A program made the translations under genes and the position numbers. Positions 1-11,673 of a stretch of DNA of 64,000 bases are shown here, piece by piece. Position 1 is the stretch's first letter. The number at the start of each line of letters is the position of its first letter. The notes beneath the pieces are model-generated. The model had not been told where the DNA came from. It worked only from the letters and a program-made list of their open reading frames with translations, and made no database searches. The DNA is taken from assembly GCA_947095535.1 (NCBI GenBank), contig OX352774.1:259257843-259321842 (forward strand), in the 5' to 3' direction. Source of the stretch: Poecilobothrus nobilitatus. Its lineage: Eukaryota; Arthropoda; Insecta; Diptera; Dolichopodidae.

Positions 1-756
1 TCTGTTTACAAAACTTCTACACCGTTAAAGATAGAGAAAAAAAATTTTAACGATAGGTAGGTCTCATAAAAAAAATATTTTTGTGGAACAACTTTTTCAT
101 GTAGCCCCCCCCATTACGGAGCTACAACCCCTCAAACTTTAAAAAAAGCCCTATTTTTAAATGCATATATCTTATGTTCTGCTTAAGATTTTTTCAATCT
201 GAAAACGTCATTCGACAGGTATTTTTCTTATCTTTGTAAATTTATATCAAAATTATACAAGTTTTTTAAATTTAGTATTTAAATTTACCGTTATGTGAAA
301 ACCAAATTTTGCATGATTTTTCTACTTTCATAACTCCGGCACGCTTCTAGATAGAAGCTTGAAATTTTGAGGCAAGAAAGAACTTTTAGAATTAGTATAA
401 GTTTGCTCAGAAAATTTTTTCGGACCACCCCCTGTTTATGAGCTATTAGGGCTCAAAAATTGAAAATTTGGTATTTTTAGACACCTGTAACTTAGGCACC
501 TGTACAAATTTTTCTTCGGCAAGACATGAAAATTAAAGGTTCAATAATATACTTTTATGTGTGTTAACGGCTTTTCTTAGTTATATAGGATTCCGGACTT
601 ACGGCCCCTCAAAATTTCAAAAAAGTCCTATTTTCACGTTTTTTCTTATTACATGAAATTTTCAAATTTTTGTGTAAGTCACACTTCTAAACAGTTTGTA
701 TTGAGTTTTGGAAATGTGCGCTTTTAAAAACCGTTGGTTTATATTCTACCTTGTTT
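1..756 (+). mobile_element. Family B element, 5' end outside the window
   Basis: Homologous along its length to 48830-49547. Landmarks: AACTTCTACACCGTTAAAG, GTAGGTCTCATAAA, CCATTACGGAGCTACAA, CTCCGGCACGC, CCACCCCCTGTTTATGAGC and TTTTGGAAATGTGCGC (704-719). The 3' end is a short hairpin AAACC-GTT-GGTTT followed by ATATTCTACCTTGTTT. No coding frame. Confidence 0.75.
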
Positions 757-945
757 TTTTGTATTTTTGAAAATTTAAAGAACGCGAAATTCAAGAGATT
801 TTTTTCTAGAAGTTTTTTAACTTTAAATTAATTAATTTTAAATAGCTAATGAGATATAATATTAGATATGTTTATTTTTAAAAAAGGTCTACTGTTACTA
901 AAAATTATTTTTTCACCTATATTATGAATTTAAACAGAGTATTGG

Positions 946-1033
946 TAAGTACATGTGTGTGATTCGAACCCACACTCCCTCGGTATTTACAGTGTATTTC
1001 ATACGCTCTTATCGACTAGACCGCCGAGCGCCC
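946..1033 (-). mobile_element. SINE type S1, tRNA-like head only
   Basis: GATTCGAACCCACACTCCC (reversed B-box arm) and ACTAGACCGCCGAGCGCCC (reversed A box and 5' end) are preserved. The body and tail are missing, and an old family B end lies about 190 bp upstream. A real tRNA gene is unlikely because the head matches the other S1 copies. Confidence 0.7.
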
Positions 1034-1070
1034 TATAGCCTACTTTTATATTCAAAAATAAAAAATAATT

Positions 1071-1470
1071 ATACTTGGGCAACTGTAATTTTCAGGGTAT
1101 AGTAAATTTCCCAATACGTTTGTGACATTTTGAAGAAAACGAAATAATTATGTCAAAGTATATAATATTATATTCTTACTCAGAATCATATTCTGAATTT
1201 ATTGAGCCATGTACCTTCGTCCCTAACTGCCTACGATAATGCAAAAAATAATGTATGTAGGAGTCTTAAATTGTTACTATTTCACGTTTGAAATACCTAT
1301 TGTTAATTTAGCTATTAAAATTGAGTAAGTTTGAGATAAGTTACTGTACAGCTTCTTTTTCTTTAAATGAAAATAACTCAGTGTTTGTTGAAGTTAAGTA
1401 TCTGAAATTTTGTGAAAAAAAAGTTAAGTCTTATGCCAATCATATTCAATATACTACCAAGATTGAATAC
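1071..1470 (+). mobile_element. Relic of the GTCC-family Helentron-like element, cut by a SINE
   Basis: Starts ATACTTGGGCAACTG, then CAGGGTATAGTAAATTTCCC and ACGTTTGTGACATTTTG, matching the family C 5' end with substitutions. GAGCCATGTACCTTCGTCCC (about 1204-1223) is the decayed GTCC region. One internal unit is visible (AAATGAAAATAACTCAGTG near 1365). The 3' end is absent; a SINE tail begins at about 1471. Confidence 0.6.
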
Positions 1471-1662
1471 TGTTTTTTGTTTTTTTTAATGCATTTCTCT
1501 GCCACATAAATGTGGACAGGAAATTACAAAGCCTTTCCTGTTCAGGCGTCACTGTAAATGTTGTAAGGCGAAATAACTCTTACGACGTGTGTGGGATTCG
1601 AACCCACCCTCCCTCGGTGTTTACAACGTATTTTATTTTACCCACTAGGCCACCAAGGCCCC
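1471..1662 (-). mobile_element. SINE type S1, near full length
   Basis: From a T-rich tail and GCCACATAAATGTGGACAGG through CAGGCGTCACTG and AACTCTTACGACGTGTG to GGGATTCGAACCC (B box) and CCCACTAGGCCACCAAGGCC (A box and 5' end). It interrupts the GTCC-family relic at 1071-1470 and is therefore younger than it. Confidence 0.8.
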
Positions 1663-3196
1663 TTTGTTGCCTTTTATTTTAAAATTATTTTGTATACAAT
1701 TTTCAATTTAATTCTGTTGTCATATGATTAATGTTTTCTATCTAATTTCTTGTAATTTTCTACACATTTATTCATATCAATATTGCAATTAGATATAAGC
1801 GGCAAAATGTCTATGTCTGTAATTTAATGTATCAAACTTAATTACAAAGTAAAAAAAAAAAAGTAGAAAATATTTTATATCTATAGATATGTTTTGAACG
1901 TCACCGCACATTAATAGACCCAAAACTATAGGAAGAAAAAAATACTAAAACTTAAAAACTTTCACCATACAAATAAATATACAATGTACAATGTATGTTT
2001 TTCAATTTTTAAATTTCTTTAATTCTGTTTCTATTGCATAACATAAAATTCTCCTCTTTGAGAAAAAAAAAAAAATTAGTTACAAGTACTGTACTAACTA
2101 ACGAAACTATTTTACTATTCATTAAAGTAACAATGAAACCAACTAGAGTCAAAGAAAATAACACGGTCTTCTTAGTTTACTGTAGTATAGTCTGCAATCA
2201 ATGAAAAAATTGAAAAAGAAAAAATATTAATTTTAAAATTGAATTCAGTAGCCGTGGTTATAACCAGGAACAATTTTAAGAAAAAAAAAAAATAAAAATA
2301 AAACAACTTATAAATTACATGTCAGTTATATTATGTTAGTTGTATCATCAACTGGAGCAATAACAGTGTATTAAAAACCAGTTTATATAAGCGGGATCTA
2401 AATCAATTTAAATTTTTCCAATTGTAGGTGCAAAGATATTTAAAGAAAAAAAGAAAAATGAAAATAATTTCATTAAATACAAGTTTCTGTAAAAAAATAT
2501 ATTATATATATATACACTAATAAAAAAATCTAACTGAAAACACTACCGTGTATTTGTGATGAAAAAAAGTCAATTTAACAAAAAAAAAAAATGGGTGGAG
2601 GAAAATCATCCTTTTTCCGACCAAATTATTTTTTAAACTTTAACTAAACTAAACTAACTAAAATAATTAAACGAATAATTTAGCTGTTAAAAATTCTCAA
2701 TTTTGTTTTTGACTTTAGTATACCTATTTGAAAAAAAAAAATGTGTTAACCCTTAACGGAGTGAAAAGTTTTTGAGTACCTACACATTTTTTCTTTTTTT
2801 TTTTTAGATTAGTATTGTATCTTTCACCTTCTAAATTTTTAAAAACTTTTATTTTATGTAAAACCCTAAGTGTAATAAATTTTTAAATATAAGTATAAAA
2901 TTAATTACGTTTCAAAATTAGAAATAAGGCCACACAGTTCTTCTAAGGTTAGCTTTAAGAGGTCTATAATAATTTATTAAATCTTATATCTATTAAAATT
3001 GTGCTCATATATTGCATTCGAAAAAATTAATAAAGAAAAAAATACATAAGATATAGTTAAAGAGGGGAAGCCCCCAGCACAAATATTTTTTATGCCTTAA
3101 TCGAATTGTGGGGTACACAGGTATATATTAATATGTTTTCTATGAAATTAGTTTAAAATAATAAAGTTTTTTTCTAAAATTCATTTATTTTGGTTA
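1663..3196. other. Gene-free A+T-rich stretch
   Basis: Only A/T homopolymer runs and scattered simple sequence. No frame over 60 codons, no repeat family recognised. Confidence 0.7.
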
Positions 3197-3210
3197 CGGT
3201 AATATTATTT

Positions 3211-3331
3211 TTTTTTTTAACGCATTTCTAAGGGGAATAACTCTTATGACGTGTGTGGGATTCGAACTCACACTCGCTCGGTGTTTACAGTGTATTTTGT
3301 ACGCTCTTACCTACTAGCCCTCCGAAGCCCC
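3211..3331 (-). mobile_element. SINE type S1 with intact 14-bp target duplication
   Basis: Minus-oriented. The T run at the left is the reversed A tail, and GGGATTCGAACTCACAC is the reversed B box. The head ends at GAAGCCCC on the right. CGGTAATATTATTT flanks both sides (3197-3210 and 3332-3345), an exact 14-bp target-site duplication. The body is shortened relative to 56.5 kb. A short frame across it is not a gene. Confidence 0.85.
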
Positions 3332-3345
3332 CGGTAATATTATTT

Positions 3346-4680
3346 GTCTCACAACAAGAAAATAGAACGACAATAGACAATATAATTTTAATATATTATT
3401 TTTTATTACAAACGAGTAATCAAATGAAATTATTGATTCGAGTAACTTAAGTATAGTAAGCCAAACACGAATAATAAATGTCTTAGAGGTGCTCATGATT
3501 TTTAGTAGTGACAAGGAAAAACATTATTTAGTACCTATGTAAAAGAAAATTTACTTATCACTAAATTCCCTTTAAAATAACATTTCGAGAAGTGATGTAG
3601 CAAACAATTAGGCATAGCAAAAGATAAAGGCAAGAATATAGGGTACAAAGTAAGGCAAACTTAAACTTTAACCAACATACATGCATAAATACATAAGTTC
3701 TAAAATCGCAATAAAATATTAGACAAATCAGTTAAACACAAAATTGAGATATAATAATTTATATAACATCACAATGCTCATTTAAATTATTGTTCCTCAA
3801 TTTTATTTTTATCTAATGAAGGCAAGTTACAGATCGTTTCAGAATTCTCCTAAAAAGATTATGCAAGTTATTCTTAAGTGCAATTAAAAACAAATATTAG
3901 TTTAATCCTTGATAATGTAAAATTAATGTCGGTTCGTCAAAGAGTGCAGTTCAATGTTTTAGTTTTCATTTTCAAAATAAAGAAAAAAAACAATTTGAAA
4001 TAGCAGAGCATTAATGGGGTCGAATCATATAAGTTATCTAACTCACGCTGTTTAAGATCGTGGTAACTGCTGGTTTATTTAAGCTACCATTATTTAGGAA
4101 GCAGAGCAAAAGAAACAAACTTTTCTACAAGCGAATTGACTTGTCTAAATACTTCAACTAGTCGTTCTAAAGGATGTAGATCATTTGAATGTTTTTAAAA
4201 TTGCATTAATTAGAACTTGTTCAATATTGAAATTAAATCAAATTTAGCATAATATAATTTAAAAGCCTGTTAAAATTTTTTTTTTTTTAATTTTTTGTTT
4301 TCGAATTTTAAATTACTTTTAATTATATTTGTTTTAGATTATAGCTACTTTTAAGTTTATTTTAATTTGAAGATTAAAATAAAATATTTTTTTTATTATT
4401 TTTCCCGAATTTAATGGATTATTTATTGAGATAGAAGAAGCAGAAAAAACCTGGTCCGAAGTAAAAATGCTAGCAAAAAGTAGAGTTAAATACACAGCCT
4501 TTGTGGTGGCTCTATGCTCCCCAAGGAAGAAAAAAGAAACAAGAAGGAGTACGAAGGAAGAAAAACAAAAAATTTATTGTAAAATATATAACCAAATTTT
4601 TAAACGATTTAAAAATAAAATTAAATTCCTAAGAAATTTTTTTTTGATAAAATATTATATGAAATGAAGGAACCTGAGCG
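3346..4680. other. Gene-free A+T-rich stretch
   Basis: Unremarkable sequence. A 66-codon frame at 4467 is lysine-rich low complexity and looks accidental. Confidence 0.65.
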
Positions 4681-4840
4681 CCTATTGCACCAATCACAAA
4701 AATAATCATTTTTTTGATAAGTTTTTGTTGCATCAAAACCGTATTTGGTAATAAATCAATAAAGTTTTGATTAGTAAAAAATACTCACTTATCAAAAAAA
4801 TGATTATTTGATCAGTTATAAATAACTGGTGTAATAGCAC
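4681..4840. mobile_element. Short hairpin-forming MITE-like element
   Basis: A perfect 22-bp inverted repeat (4700-4721, against 4788-4809, CTTATCAAAAAAATGATTAT then TT). It is framed by imperfect outer arms CCTATTGCACCA / TGGTGTAATAG and inner arms TCAAAAC/GTTTTGA. The whole 160 bp can fold as one long hairpin. No target duplication is evident. Confidence 0.6.
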
Positions 4841-5530
4841 CTTGGCTACCCTTTTACACCGATTAAGATGTTTTTATTTTTCATTAATAATTTTCATTTT
4901 TTATTACTTTAAATGATATTATAAAGTCTAAATGATATTTCAAAATACAAACGATCAATTCAATCGTTTAATTTAATCTAATTTATTTAGACTATCTCTG
5001 TAGTTTGACTAAACTTTGATTGAAAAATTTTATTTTAAACCAAAACATCTACAGATTTTTTTTATCGGTTAAAATTAAGTTGAAACTTTGATTCAAACAC
5101 TGCGAAAAAAGGAAAAGGAAATATTATGCTTTTCTGAAATTTCAAAAATTTAAAAATTTTTTGAAAAATCCTTATTTAGTTCAACTTGATTTATTTTTAG
5201 TTTTAATAAATGTAAAAAAAATAATCTTTTCAAGTTTTAAAACCCTTAATAATATTTTAAGACAATAATAAATTATATGATGCAATCATCAATTTTTGGT
5301 AACACATAGTTAGAGTAACATATAGCTAGGCAATTCAATTCAGGGGTATTGTACTTCAATAGACTCAATAATCTGAAAAACCTTGAAGATTTTTAAAATC
5401 ACATTTAAATAAATATTAATTAGCTGTACTTAGTCGAGTAATTGGACGCAATTAAAATTATTATCAAAATTAAATAAAAAAAAAATTACGGTTCAAAATT
5501 TAAGATTACACCAGAAAAATCTAAAATAAG
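4841..5530. other. Gene-free A+T-rich stretch
   Basis: No feature recognised between the hairpin MITE and the decayed family B element. Confidence 0.65.
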
Positions 5531-6304
5531 CAAATTTTTAGCACATTTTTAGCACATTTTTCAAAAAAATATTGCACTGTGTCTGACCGTTCGACAGTAA
5601 TTGTTTCTTTACTAAACTTCGATACTGTTTAAGATAGAACAATGGAGTTTCTCTTAAACAAATTAATTATTAATGTTGTAAAAGAAGTTTTTTATATAAC
5701 CCCACTCATTATACTGAACTACAGTACATTGGAATTCTTAGGTTCTGTTCAACATTATTTAAATCAATTTTAGTTATGCAAAATATAAGTTTCAATAATC
5801 CAGCCATTGTTGCAGTGTTTGATACACCGCTTCTCACTCATAAGGGAATGAGAGGTCTCGGGTTCGATTCCCGGCTGGGTAAAATAATTATAATATAATA
5901 AAAAAAAAAAGAAATATTCATATATCGCAATATATAAATACTTAATATATCATAATATCTCGCCACATTCATACTAGGAGTTTTCATACATTCCACATTC
6001 CTACAGGGGTTATAGCTACCTGGCACATTTATGTACCACGGTACCTGGATATAAATAACTAAATAAAGTTTCAATATTATCATTTTGCATGTGTTAACAG
6101 TTTTTCTTAATTATATATAATAAAGGGTTTCCTTAAATTTGAAAAAAGTGTCTCTTGATTCTTTACAATTTTTTCTTACATTGCAAAAGTCTAAGAAAAT
6201 TATAAAAAAAAACTTGGTCTAAGTAACAACAAATTCTAAACTGTTTTATTAGTTTTTGGAAAAACGCCGTCTTCGACTTTTAATTTTTACATCTTGCCTA
6301 ATTT
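5531..6304 (+). mobile_element. Decayed family B element split by a SINE
   Basis: Left part 5531-5797: TTTTTAGCACATTTTTC, CTGACCGTTCGACAG, GATACTGTTTAAGATAG, then CCCCACTCATTATAC. Right part 6066-6304: TGTGTTAACAGTTTTTC, then TCTAAACTGTTTTATTAG, TTTTTGGAAAAACGCC and a weak ACATCTTGCCTAATTT terminus. It is strongly diverged from the 48.7-kb copy, so old. The insert between the parts is flanked by an exact target duplication. Confidence 0.55.
5798..6065 (+). mobile_element. tRNA-derived SINE, type S2, with 11-bp target duplication
   Basis: CCAGCC (5800-5805) pairs with GGCTGG (5873-5878) like a tRNA acceptor stem. GGGTTCGATTCC (5860-5871) is a good B box and TTGCAGTGTTTGA a damaged A box. A body of about 185 bp follows, with an internal A run and GGTACCTGGATATAAATAAC. 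AAGTTTCAATA lies on both sides (5787-5797 and 6066-6076), proving insertion into family B. Head and body differ from S1, so it is a separate SINE family. The frame opposite it is spurious. Confidence 0.8.
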
Positions 6305-7553
6305 TAATATATAAAAATTAGAACTTAAAAATGTAGTGGTCCCTAATCTATGATTAAAATTCTTTTAAGTTCCACAGGAATCCAAATTTGTTCTTACTAA
6401 ACTTAAAAATAACAACATAATAATTACCTTTAAACATTTTTTTAATATTTTTTTTTTGTTCTGATTTGATTTAACAGTTTTTCATTTGTTTAATTATTAC
6501 TTTGTTATAACAATGTTACTTTTAACTGATATCAGTTCGTATAATATTATATGGTGTTACTGAAGTTGTTTTAATGCTATATAGTGTTACTATGTTATTG
6601 TTCTTCTGTATTATTGTTGAATATTAGTGTAGCGATGCACATCTATTAGATTGATGGTATATACTACGAGTATATTGTATTAAACTATAAAGACAGCTCT
6701 ATATAATTTAATTTAAAAAAATTTTTTTTTTTTTTGTTTTTTTTTTATTATATTTTTATATTTTTGTTTTATTTATTTATTTATTTATTTTTTTTTTTTG
6801 TAATAGGTTTAATTTAATTGGTATTGTTTAGACCATTGCTACTTTGTTTAAGTTCTGTTCAATTAATCAATAAATCGATATCAAATAGGTGAAGGTTGTT
6901 AAATTAATATAATAAAATATCTACTCATTGATTAACTGAAAATATGACTTAATATTAAGAAAAAAAAAAATAGGAGGAAACCGAAAAATATCATAATTTG
7001 ATTTAACATAATATTAATAATATTACATACAACTAAGAGTATCTATAAGATTTAAGATAGTAATCAAAAAAATGTTTTTTTTTTTTTTTTTTATAGTAAT
7101 TTGAAATTTAGTCAATTGATTTTAATCAAATATTATTTTTATTTTGTGTTTTTGTTTTTTTTTTTTTTATAATTTTTAATACCCTTAAGAGTTTTATTAA
7201 TTTAGTTTTATTGGTTCGTGCCATGAGCCAAATAATGTTCATTGTTATCAAAATATACAATAGGATAAAAACAAAACAACAGTAAAAAATTTTTTATGAT
7301 ATCTTTTTAGACAATTATTATTATCCGTTTAATTACATGTAAAAATTATTGATTGAAAATATCTATTTTTTTTTTTTTTTAAATATTAATAACAGCTATT
7401 AATAGGTGATCTTGTAATTTCTACCTTTGTTTTTTATCTTTAGAATAAAATCTAGTAAGTACATTTAACTAATTCATAATAATGAAGTAAGGTTTTTGTT
7501 ATAGAATTTAAAATTCGTAATTTTTGATTTCTCAACTACCCCTTAATATTTTT
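6305..7553. other. Gene-free low-complexity stretch
   Basis: Dominated by T runs and TTTA-type simple repeats (6715-6800, 7075-7165). Local ATATAGTGTTACT-like repeats lie at 6545-6600. No gene seen. Confidence 0.65.
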
Positions 7554-8893
7554 ATACCCCGTACGATAGGATCGGGTATAATAAAATTACTCCTCTGTTT
7601 GTAACACCTCGAAATAAGCGAGCTAGATATACCTTCAAAGGTTAGGATCGAATCAGAAAAAAATTCTAAGACGTTTGAGCCAAGTCCGTCCATCAGTCCG
7701 CCCGTCCGTCAGCACGCTAACTCAAAAACTAAGAAAGCTAGAATCTTGAAATTTAAACAAAATATTCTAGGAGTAATTTGTAGATTCCCTGATTTTTTTG
7801 GTTGAGTTTGGCCCAAAACTTAGAGTAGCTCTCGAACACCTAACTTTTAGATCCCCACATTTTTTTTGCAATAGAGCTATGAAATTTTAACTGCTGATAG
7901 ATCTCACAAAAATATTAATTTTATTTTTAATAACTTTTTTTTGTAGCCCCACCCGTTACGGAGCTACAACTTCCCAAAGGTTCAAAAAAGCTCTATATTT
8001 AAATTGTTATACCACAAGTTGTATAAGGTATATCTTCATTTTGAAAACGACAAACGATTACTACTTTTATTAGCTTTAAAAGTATATATAGAATAAATAT
8101 ATATTTGTGGCATACGGAATCTTAATTTACCGTTATGCGAAACTCAAATTTTGCAAAATCCTTTAACTCTTCTCTCTTCTAAACGGTTTAAGTTGGAAAC
8201 TTGAAATTTTGACAGAAGTTAGATCTTTGAAAATAAGTATGAGTCATTTCAAAATTTTTTTTTGTATCACCACCCGTTTAGGAGCTGTAAGGGGTCAAAA
8301 ATTGAAAATTTCCTATTTTTAAACATCTGTAACTGGAAACCCCTGTTAAAATTGTTTTGAAGTAATACACAAAAATTAAAGTTTCAATATTATACTCTTA
8401 TTTCTGTTAACAACTATTTTTAATAATATAGAGTTACTTTATAATTGACGAAAGTGTTACTTGATTTTTTCAAATTTTCTAACAAATTTCTTTAACGAAT
8501 TTTTTCCATTTTGTTTTACTCGATAATTTGAAATTGTTGAGGATATAATGCGTAGTAGAAAAAAATGTAATTAAATAAACAACATAACGGTTGCTTGAAG
8601 AATTTTTATTTATATGATATTGATATACATACTTATATAATATCATGTTTATTTACATATCGTTTATGTCACTAGTGAATGAATGATAAGAGTATAGATG
8701 TATATTATATAGCGCCGTATTTTCATACATATATGTATTTTACTGTACTTATAAGAAATTATTCTGTCTATGGAATATTTAAATATAATATAATATAATA
8801 TTTAAAATTATATTTATTATTTTGTACTAAGTAAATTTAATATACATTTACCGCTTAGTATTAAATGGTACTATAGAATATTTGAAAAAGTTT
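7554..8893 (+). mobile_element. Family A Helentron-like element, 5' portion of a rearranged copy
   Basis: Begins ATACCCCGTACGATAGG (one extra C) and follows the full copy at 30.1 kb as far as GAATATTTGAAAAAGTTT, where it breaks. The next 140 or so bases of the full element are missing, and an inverted segment of another copy follows directly. Its own 3' end resumes at about 9661. Confidence 0.8.
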
Positions 8894-8895
8894 AA

Positions 8896-9660
8896 TGGTG
8901 TTTAAAAATAGGAAATTTTCAGTTTTTGACCCCTTACAGCTCCTAAACGGGGGGTGATACAAAAAAAATTTCTGAAATGACTCATACTTATTTTCAAAGA
9001 TCTAACTTCTGTCAAAATTTCAAGTTTCCAACTTTAACCGTTTAGAAGATAGAAAGGTTAAAGAATTTCGCAAAATTTGAGTTTCGCATAACGGTAAATT
9101 AAGACACTTTATGCCACAAATATATAGTTATTGTATATATACTTTTAAAGCTAATGAAAGTAGTAATCGTTTGGCGTTTTCAACATGAAGATATACCTTA
9201 TACAACTTGTGCTATAACAATTTAAATATAGAGCTTTTTTGAACCTTTGGGGAGCTGTAGCTCCGTAACGGATGGGGCTACAAAAAAAAGTTATTAAAAA
9301 TAAAATTAATATTTTTGTGAGATCTATCAGCAGTTAAAATTTCATAGCTCTATTTCAAAAAAAAAATGTGGGGGTCTAAAAGTTAGGTGTTCGAGAGCTA
9401 CCTTAAGGTTTGGTCCAAACTCAACCAAAAAAAATAGGGAACCTACAAATTACTCCAAGAATATTTTGTGTAAATTTCAAGATTCTAGCTTTTTTAGTTT
9501 TTGAGTTAGCGTGCTGACGGACGGACGGACGGACATGGCTCAAAAGTCTTAGAATTTTTTTCTTATCCGATCCATACCTTTGAAGGTATATCTAGCTCGC
9601 TTATTTCGAGGTGTTACAAACGGAGGAGTAATTTTATTATACCCGATCCTATCGTACGGG
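8896..9660 (-). mobile_element. Inverted family A segment inside the rearranged 7.6-kb copy
   Basis: The reverse-complement 5' half of family A, from GGTGTTTAAAAATAGG (internal, so 3' truncated) to CCGATCCTATCGTACGGGTAT (complete 5' end). With the plus-oriented 5' part at 7554 it makes inverted arms of about 760 bp separated by roughly 600 bp. The GTCC run (ACGGACGGACGGACGG) is at about 9518-9533. Confidence 0.78.
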
Positions 9661-9758
9661 TATAATAATATTGTAAGCAGAGTGACAGGCTGTGAACATA
9701 CTAACGGTTCGTACGGGTATCTAAGAGTTGACAAAGACAACTGTATTCTTCCTCGTTT
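9661..9758 (+). mobile_element. 3' end of the rearranged family A element
   Basis: Resumes with AATAATATTGTAAGCAGAG, the sequence found in the last hundred bases of the 30.1-kb copy. It includes the inverse 5' motif GTACGGGTATC, the AGTTGAC...CAACT hairpin and the CTTCCTCGTTT terminus. It shows that the inverted segment interrupts a single original plus-strand element. Confidence 0.75.
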
Positions 9759-9759
9759 T

Positions 9760-10567
9760 ACATTAAATTACATTTCACAGATTGATTTCTTAATTTTTAA
9801 TACATATTAAAAAAGAATATTTTAATAATTTGGTTTAGTTACAATAAGTAGATAAGGTTGAGTGTTCGTTATAACTTATAGTATTGTTTTGTCACCGTGA
9901 AGTCGTTTTATAACCAATTATAAGCAAAGATTGATAATAATAATATCTATTGCGATCTTAAATTTCATTTTAGTCAAAATTGAATTAAAACTGAATTTTA
10001 TGAAATTAAAAAACTGTTTGTAATCCTATAGCTCTGTTTTGTAAGTTAAATTAAGCGACATTTTATCTATACTATTTTAAAAAGGAAAACTAATAATTTC
10101 CTTTGAATTTTGTATAGATTTAATCCGAAGATATAATTTAATTAGTAATAGATAATTTTGCTAAAATATTTTACGATAATAATAAATACAAGTATAGAAA
10201 ATAAATAATCATTTTAATTTTAATTTCATCTGATGATTGATGAAATTAAAATATTAAATAATCATCATTTTTAATTTAAAAAAAAAATGTCGAATATCAT
10301 ATAAAATTTGTTCTATTTTCTGTCGTATCTTATAACTACAAAATCTTAGGTTCATTTACCGAATTAAAATTATAAAAAAGCTTAAATAACTTTCGGAACT
10401 AATGAGGATATGAGGACCCAGTAATGTAATTTAAATTTTTATTTAAAAATTTATTTAAATATTACAAAAATTTACATTCAAAACATAAGGAAATAAATAC
10501 AAAAAGGAAATTACTGTTCCGAATTTGCAATTAAGCATTGACCATTTACGCTTTTGCAAGTAATAGT
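9760..10567. other. Gene-free A+T-rich stretch
   Basis: Contains only the small hairpin at 10212-10250. Confidence 0.65.
10212..10250. repeat. Small perfect hairpin
   Basis: TTTTAATTTCATC and GATGAAATTAAAA pair around TGATGATT. Short palindromes of A and T are expected in this composition, so function is doubtful. Confidence 0.4.
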
Positions 10568-10806
10568 CTTTTTTTTTTTTTAGTTTATTCCTCTGCCATA
10601 TAAATGTGATAAGTGTGGATTCCAAACCCATACACGTCGTAAGAATAATTCCTTCTTACGACATTTACAGCCACGAAAAGGAGAGGCTGTGTAAATTTCG
10701 TAAGGAGAAATTATTCTAACGACGTGTATTGGATGGGAATTCAAACTTCCTCAGTGTTCACAGCGTATTTCATGCACTATTACTATGACTAAGCCATCGA
10801 AACCCC
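10568..10806 (-). mobile_element. Inverted dimer of SINE type S1
   Basis: The right part (about 10675-10806) is a minus-oriented copy: TTCGTAAGGAGAAATTATTC, ACGACGTGTATTGG, GAATTCAAACTTCCTC and the degraded head. To its left, AACCCATACACGTCGTAAG then CCTTCTTACGACATTTACAG runs in the plus orientation, flanked by the reversed tail CTCTGCCATATAAATGTG. Two partial copies therefore face each other around 10670. Confidence 0.6.
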
Positions 10807-11673
10807 TTAGTAGTTTTTATTTTTTTACGATTCTAGTGTGAAAAACGTCATATTTATCATATGTCATTCTATATAACGCGACAACTATTAACGTACTAAT
10901 ATTTATTTATATATACTTGACAATAATGTTTGTTTGACATTATATATACGTTAAACATACATAAAGTTCAAATTTAAAAAAAAATGTAATGTGGTTAAAT
11001 GTGGTTCACTCTCATTTGTCTATTCATTCAACCGTTCAATTTTTTACAAAACTGTTCGATTTAAAAAAATAAAATTTTAACCATTAACCCAATAAAAATA
11101 TTAATAGAATTTTTTTATGTTCGACTACAACATTCCAAAGCAACATCCTAAAATGTTTGTATCTTATTATTTATTCAAATAGTAGGAAATTAAATTTGAC
11201 TGAATACTTTTGTAATTTAAAAACGTCAAAAATATCAAATTTCTTATGCATAATGTATTATGTATATAGTTTTTAAGTTTGATATCCTCGCTGCGGTAAG
11301 CTCTTAAATTTAGAAAATTCAAATTTTTAGAAGCAACTTTGCTCCTTTAACATAAAAAAGGTTTGCTTCTTATACGAAATATCCTTATACCTTGATTGCA
11401 TTTTCTTATACCATGATTGCAAAATATATTGATGAAAAACTCACATTTTATAATACAATCATATAAAAAAGGTTTATGAGCTAAGAATGACATCTGGGTA
11501 TTATTCTAGCAAAAAAATCATGTAAAATTCAGAATCTGCGGTTATAGTAAAATTTTTGTTTTTACCAATCCTATATACATGAATGTATAAGGTAGATATC
11601 GTTTGATTTACTTTTTATTTTGTTATTTTATTTTATTCTGTTTGTTTGTATTTGAAATATTTCAAATTATTAT
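10807..11673. other. Gene-free stretch with possible worn family B sequence
   Basis: TTTACAAAACTGTTCGATTT, then AAAATTTTAACCATTAACC near 11042-11090, recalls the family B 5' region, but the match does not continue convincingly. Nothing else recognised. Confidence 0.4.

Noticed and set aside
946..1033. Possible genuine tRNA gene
   Set aside because: Same head recurs with a common non-tRNA body at 1.5, 3.2 and 56.5 kb, and stems are incomplete, so it is a SINE head.
11042..11340. Possible extra family B copy
   Set aside because: Two short A+T-rich blocks resemble family B but the order breaks down; not enough for a call.
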